NCBI RefSeq assembly: GCF_005116675.2
Contig: NZ_CP050699.1
Location: 930,001-994,000 of the forward strand
From: Desulfosediminicola ganghwensis
Lineage (GTDB): Bacteria > Desulfobacterota > Desulfobulbia > Desulfobulbales > Desulfocapsaceae
Length of the DNA stretch: 64,000 nt
Direction of reading: 5' to 3'
Positions 58,649-64,000 of the stretch are shown here, in pieces. Made by a program: the position numbers and the translations under genes. The notes under the pieces are model-generated. The model saw only the letters and a list, made by a program, of their open reading frames with translations, ran no database searches and had not been told where the DNA came from. Each line of letters begins with the position of its first letter. Within the stretch, counting starts at the first letter, position 1.

Positions 58649-60064
58649 TTACTGTTTCTGAAGGTCAATAAGTTCAATTCGGGTATTTCTGTCCGGATAT
58701 TTTTCAGAAGGTCCTTCTGTAAGAACGGCCCAGTTGCCTTTCAGGCCGTGTTGTTTCAACTGCTCATGAATCCAGCTTCGCCAATGCGTCGGATGGTCTG
58801 ACTCGTGTACAGGAATAACTCCGTAGGAAAATACGAGGTCCTGACACGTCTTTTTCTGTGAGCTGACTCCCAGAACCCAGACAGGTAAGCGATAACGGGT
58901 GATATTTCGTGTTGTCGCTCCGCTGCGGGTGGGAACAATGACCGCTGCGGGCTTGAGCTGTTTTACGGATGTTTCAACACTTGAGGCGATGATTTCGGTA
59001 GTCTTGGCGGTCGCTTCGATACCAGCCGTCAAATCAGGGCGGCATGCACGGATATTTTCAGCTTCTATGGCGATAGAGCTGAGTGTTGCAACGGCCGCAG
59101 CGGGGTGCATGCCAACTGCTGATTCGCCGGAAAGCATAACGCAGTCAGTGCCATCAAGGATTGCGTTTGCAACATCAGTCGCTTCTGCGCGGGTGGGAAT
59201 GATATTGGTGATCATTGATTCAAGCATGTGTGTTGCCGTGATCACGGGTTTTCCCGCTGCATTCGCTTTTTGGACAATTTGTTTCTGGACACCGGGGATT
59301 TTGCAAATGGGAATTTCAACACCGAGATCCCCTCTGGCAACCATAATGCCGTCTGCAGCCGCAAGAATGCTGTCGAGATTGTGGATAGCCTGGGAACGCT
59401 CAATTTTGGCAATAAGGAAAGGGGAATAGCCACGAGCGGCTGCAAAGTCCCGTAATTCGATGATGTCCTCACCATTCTCAACAAACGAAAGGCTGATGGC
59501 ATCGACACCGTTTTCCAGGGCAAAGCTTGTGATATCCTTATCTTTGGAGGTGAACACATCAATTCCCAGAGCTGCTTCCGGCACATTCAGGCCTTTCCGT
59601 GATCTGAGGCTGCCGCCGACTTCTACCCGGCAAAGTATGTCTTTGCCAACGACGTCTTCAATTTCCAGTTTGATAAATCCGTCGTTAAGGAAGATCTTCT
59701 TTCCTGGTTGAACGGTTTCATGGAGGTTCGGCAGGTTAACTGAGATTCTTTCCAGGGTACCCAGAGTTGGTTCGGTTGTTAAAGTTATCTTTTGATCCTT
59801 AACAAGTACAATTTCCTCTTCAGCAAGATCGCCGATCCGAATCTTGGGGCCTGGCAGATCTGCCATGATCGCGACAGGTCTGTTGAGTTTTTTCGCGACC
59901 TCTCGAATGGTATTTATGTCGTGTTTGTGTTGGTCGAACTCGCCATGGGAAAAGTTGAGTCTGGCAATGTTCATACCGGCATTCATGAGCTCTTCGAGTG
60001 TTTCGGCAGATCGTGAGGCCGGGCCGATAGTGCAGACAATTTTGGTTTTATTTCTTGCCAACAT
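58649..60064 (-). CDS. pyk: Pyruvate kinase
   Basis: The 471-residue protein has KIVCTIGPASRS, MNIARLNFSHG, LIAKIERSQAIHN, the active-site segment GIMVARGDLGVEIP and ATHMLESMI, then a C-terminal allosteric-type domain (VPTRSGATTRNITRYR). It makes pyruvate and ATP from phosphoenolpyruvate, the last step of the path encoded here. It is 180 bp after glpK and heads the tightly spaced pyk-gap pair. Confidence 0.96.
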   Translation of the reverse strand: MLARNKTKIVCTIGPASRSAETLEELMNAGMNIARLNFSHGEFDQHKHDINTIREVAKKLNRPVAIMADLPGPKIRIGDLAEEEIVLVKDQKITLTTEPTLGTLERISVNLPNLHETVQPGKKIFLNDGFIKLEIEDVVGKDILCRVEVGGSLRSRKGLNVPEAALGIDVFTSKDKDITSFALENGVDAISLSFVENGEDIIELRDFAAARGYSPFLIAKIERSQAIHNLDSILAAADGIMVARGDLGVEIPICKIPGVQKQIVQKANAAGKPVITATHMLESMITNIIPTRAEATDVANAILDGTDCVMLSGESAVGMHPAAAVATLSSIAIEAENIRACRPDLTAGIEATAKTTEIIASSVETSVKQLKPAAVIVPTRSGATTRNITRYRLPVWVLGVSSQKKTCQDLVFSYGVIPVHESDHPTHWRSWIHEQLKQHGLKGNWAVLTEGPSEKYPDRNTRIELIDLQKQ

Positions 60065-60243
60065 AGTATGTATTATTGTGGTGTCTCTGGGTGGATAGGA
60101 TGCATTTTTTTCAACGGGAATGTGCTTATTCAGCGTTGATGAAGTGAACTCCGCAGGTGCATTGTGTGGGTCAATGCAGCCCCGGCCAGCCTTGCACTGG
60201 CCAGGGCTACAGGGTAAAGCAAATGCAATATCAGGAGGCGGTA

Positions 60244-61779
<1,536 letters not shown>

Positions 61780-61816
61780 TTAAAAAAACAAGTCACAGCA
61801 AAGCGATTATCAGGTG

Positions 61817-62524
61817 TTAGCCAAGTAAAGTCTTATACAGTAATGCTCCGGTAACGCCTCCGCAAATAGGTGCAACAACGGGGATCCAGGCGTAGCCCCA
61901 GTTGCTTGATCCTTTTCCTGGTATTGGCAGGATTAAATGAGCAATACGAGGTCCAAGGTCACGGGCAGGGTTGATGGCGTAACCGGTAGGTCCGCCGAGA
62001 GAGAGACCAATAGCCACGATGAAAAAGCCAACGATGAGCGGATTGAGTCCCTTGCTGAATTCATTTGCGCCAATACCCAGCAGGACAAAGAGCAGGATCG
62101 CGGTACCGATGAATTCACAAATAAAGTTAGCAAGTGTATGAGGTACTGCCGGTCCGGTGGAAAATACTGCAAGCTTGAGGTCTGAGTCTTTTGTGGGTTC
62201 CCAGTGCGCGGCATAAACGAGATAAACGAGTGTTGCACCAATCAATGCTCCTGACATCTGGCCGGCAATATAGATTGGTACATCGGCCCATGGAAATGCG
62301 CCAATAGTCGCCAGGGCGATGGTAACTGCAGGGTTGATATGGGCACCAGAATACTGTCCGGCTACGTAGACAGCGAATGCAACCGCAAATCCCCAACCCA
62401 TTGTGATAACAATCCACCCACCGTTCTGACCTTTGGATTTTTCTAAAAGAACATTGGCAACAACACCGCAACCAAACAGTGTTAAAATCATTGTTCCAAT
62501 GAGTTCACTTAAAAACAGGTCCAT
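61817..62524 (-). CDS. glpF: Glycerol uptake facilitator (aquaglyceroporin)
   Basis: The 235-residue membrane protein has six helices and the two MIP pore motifs: SGAHINPAVTIALA and GYAINPARDLGPR; the Asp after the second NPA-Arg (NPARD) is the glycerol-type signature. It lets glycerol cross the inner membrane. GGAGG eight bases before ATG 62524 decides this start over an in-frame TTG at 62539. First clear gene of the minus-strand glycerol series. Confidence 0.95.
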   Translation of the reverse strand: MDLFLSELIGTMILTLFGCGVVANVLLEKSKGQNGGWIVITMGWGFAVAFAVYVAGQYSGAHINPAVTIALATIGAFPWADVPIYIAGQMSGALIGATLVYLVYAAHWEPTKDSDLKLAVFSTGPAVPHTLANFICEFIGTAILLFVLLGIGANEFSKGLNPLIVGFFIVAIGLSLGGPTGYAINPARDLGPRIAHLILPIPGKGSSNWGYAWIPVVAPICGGVTGALLYKTLLG

Positions 62525-62648
62525 ACGTACTACCTCCAAAAAAAAAGAATTAGGAACACAATCGATTCAACATGAATCGCAAAACCGGTTGCAACTGCCA
62601 CATCCGTTGAGGAGGTGACTGTTGCCTCTCCTATTGCGTCTGCTGCAG

Positions 62649-62819
62649 CTAAACAGCGACCTTTTGTAAAGGTGTCTTGTTTAGGCGCAGAGACCTCCTG
62701 ATTTTCATCCATGCCGCCTGCTCAATGATCGCAGTTTGCAGTTTGATGAAATTTGCTACCTGCTCGCTGATCAATTCCTTCCCTTTGCCAAGATCTATTG
62801 CGGTTATCTCAGCGGCCAT
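62649..62819 (-). CDS. Possible small protein or gene relic in the glpF leader
   Basis: A 56-codon frame from ATG 62819 reads MAAEITAIDLGKGKELISEQ... and looks coding (amphipathic helix FIKLQTAIIEQAAW), with AAGG about ten bases upstream. The same frame stays open upstream of the ATG (PGRYANAILKAPL), so it could be the end of a decayed larger gene. Family not recognised. Confidence 0.3.
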   Translation of the reverse strand: MAAEITAIDLGKGKELISEQVANFIKLQTAIIEQAAWMKIRRSLRLNKTPLQKVAV

Positions 62820-62922
62820 GAGCGGTGCCTTGAGGATGGCGTTCGCATAGCGACCAGGGGAGTGTTGTTTTACAGAGTACGTTTTTGACGGTTATGGCCC
62901 TTCATTTTGAAGATCCAGGTAC

Positions 62923-63252
62923 CTATGCTTCTGCTTTTTCGATACAATATCCTATGGTGACCGAAACTATTTTTGCCTCATCTTCGAAAATTATGAGATT
63001 ACATTCTTTCGATTTGTCTTTCGTTTTAGAGATATAATGAGGATGTCGCATACTTCCTTCATCCGCAGCACTGTGATAAAAACGTAAATTAAATATATCT
63101 CCAACGAGGTGCTGTAACTGATAACTGTTTGTTATTGTATGGTAAGTGTTGTCAGTATCAATCTGCGGTGTGTCTTTTTGCTGTAAAATCGCACAAGCCT
63201 GATTGTAGTTTCCTCGTTCACAATGGTCTTTCAAGTGAACCAATATTTGCAT
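62923..63252 (-). CDS. Hypothetical protein upstream of glpF
   Basis: A 109-codon frame (MQILVHLKDHCERGNYNQACAILQQ...) with protein-like composition; the N-terminus could be helical. No RBS of note, no recognised domain. Same strand as glpF. May be a small regulatory protein or a chance frame. Confidence 0.35.
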   Translation of the reverse strand: MQILVHLKDHCERGNYNQACAILQQKDTPQIDTDNTYHTITNSYQLQHLVGDIFNLRFYHSAADEGSMRHPHYISKTKDKSKECNLIIFEDEAKIVSVTIGYCIEKAEA

Positions 63253-64000
63253 ACATTTGAAAAAAGGACAACAGTATATTTTCGAAAATGAAAATAAATT
63301 TAATAAGTGCCGAAATATTAATGAGTTAATTTCGCTTGTAAAACTTGGGAAATGAAAGTGTAGTGTTTTTGGTAAGTTGGCAATTTTATGAGATATGTGG
63401 CGCTTGTGGATGCCTGATTGAGTGGTGGGTGTGTCGCAAGGTGAGCAGGGGAGGTTGCGAATGTGATTTGCGATAGGTGAACATTTTATGTTGTTTTAGA
63501 TTGGATGATTGTGTTAATTGAACATTCTGGGAAAGAGAGAAAAGCATGAAAGTGAAGGTTGTGAATTTGGTATATTGTTTTGCCGGATGTCTTTTTCGTT
63601 CCTTTCCCAAAGGTTGAAGGAGTAACTATTGTTGCGGGGAAGTTTGTCTGACGGCCAGAAGTGTTGGCTGGTGCCTCGCTTCTAAAGCATGGATATGGTG
63701 TGGAAAAACGTTGGTGCAGTGTCTTGGGGCAAGGCGGGGATAAGTGGTAAGTAACGTGGTGAAGATTGTCTGAGATCGTCCGCATGGCAACCACTTACTC
63801 AAAGGATGCAGCTTGAGTATTCCTAAATGTAATGGAACGGGCGTTTCATTTTATGGTTCATAACTCGTAAAATGAAAGCTGATGTGAATATGGGCTTTCC
63901 TGTAATCGACATGAGCTGCAACTGATGCCGGGACTTGCCTGGTAGTGCTTGTCGTTCTGATGCCTGGAGAAGGGTGAATACTTTTCTGTTCATCACGTGA
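63253..64000. other. Gene-poor right edge with operator-like dyads
   Basis: No supported gene. A perfect 10 bp dyad TTTCATTTTA/TAAAATGAAA spans 63844-63877 (spacer 14), and a single TGAAAGTGAA, identical to the half-site of the glpABC dyad, occurs at 63547-63556. Short frames on the minus strand lack RBS. Confidence 0.35.

Noticed and set aside
62530-62712. 60-codon minus-strand frame overlapping the glpF RBS
   Set aside because: It runs through the glpF Shine-Dalgarno region and conflicts with the better-looking frame at 62649-62819.
63386-63794. Two overlapping minus-strand frames at the right edge
   Set aside because: Low-complexity Thr/Ser/Pro/His composition, no RBS, no domain.

Overview
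The window reads as chromosomal DNA of a Gram-negative anaerobe, most likely a sulfate-reducing Desulfobacterota of the Desulfobulbales type. This placement is an inference from gene content: a membrane-type GlpABC dehydrogenase, a PAS protein with a cysteine-rich tail, many signalling proteins, a GspE/PilB ATPase and a fused IspDF. No 16S rRNA gene is present, so taxonomy is not proven. Coding density is normal, with several 0.4-1.2 kb gene-poor stretches that hold hairpins, gene relics and regulatory DNA.

Region 1 (1-12.98 kb) is metabolic and accessory. It holds a secreted nuclease, a dimethylargininase-like enzyme convergent with a two-gene operon (a stand-alone glutaminase, then an ATP-grasp ligase fused to an M20 peptidase fold that has lost its metal ligands), a 6-phospho-beta-glucosidase, a MoeA homologue, a solitary LivK-type binding protein, and a PhzE-type anthranilate synthase preceded by a complete tryptophan attenuator with a 27-residue leader peptide carrying five Trp codons. 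Region 2 (13.65-16.18 kb) is an IS3-family element whose transposase is split by a complete IS110-family element.

Region 3 (16.3-33.1 kb) is rich in signalling: a (p)ppGpp synthetase-like protein, a membrane nucleotide cyclase, a DEP-domain/flavin disulfide reductase fusion, 6-phosphogluconate dehydrogenase, then a plus-strand array of PAS protein, SpoIIE-type phosphatase, an 841-residue ABC transporter with an approximately 260-residue insertion in its ATPase domain, a cyclic-nucleotide-binding protein, an RsbW-like kinase and a STAS protein. An HD phosphohydrolase and a response regulator-GGDEF protein follow. The array suggests partner-switching control of an unusual ABC transporter.

Region 4 (33.2-46.4 kb) is housekeeping: purF, a peptidase T-like M20 enzyme, ispDF, RNase P RNA, a zinc-ribbon coiled-coil protein, a Nif3-family protein, a CAU tRNA with promoter and terminator, an M48 protease with TPR tail, nfo, a MITE-like repeat, a GspE/PilB ATPase, smpB and tmRNA.

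Region 5 (46.4-64 kb) is a glycerol-to-pyruvate island. glpABC lies on the plus strand behind a long leader with a perfect operator-like dyad. It converges on a minus-strand series glpF-glpK-pyk-gap-eno-pgk-tpiA-gpmI. Together these encode glycerol uptake, phosphorylation, oxidation to dihydroxyacetone phosphate and the whole lower glycolytic path to pyruvate. The strongest candidates for undescribed biology are the ATP-grasp/pseudo-M20 plus glutaminase plus dimethylargininase locus and the ABC transporter with a repeated Q-loop segment linked to a partner-switching module.
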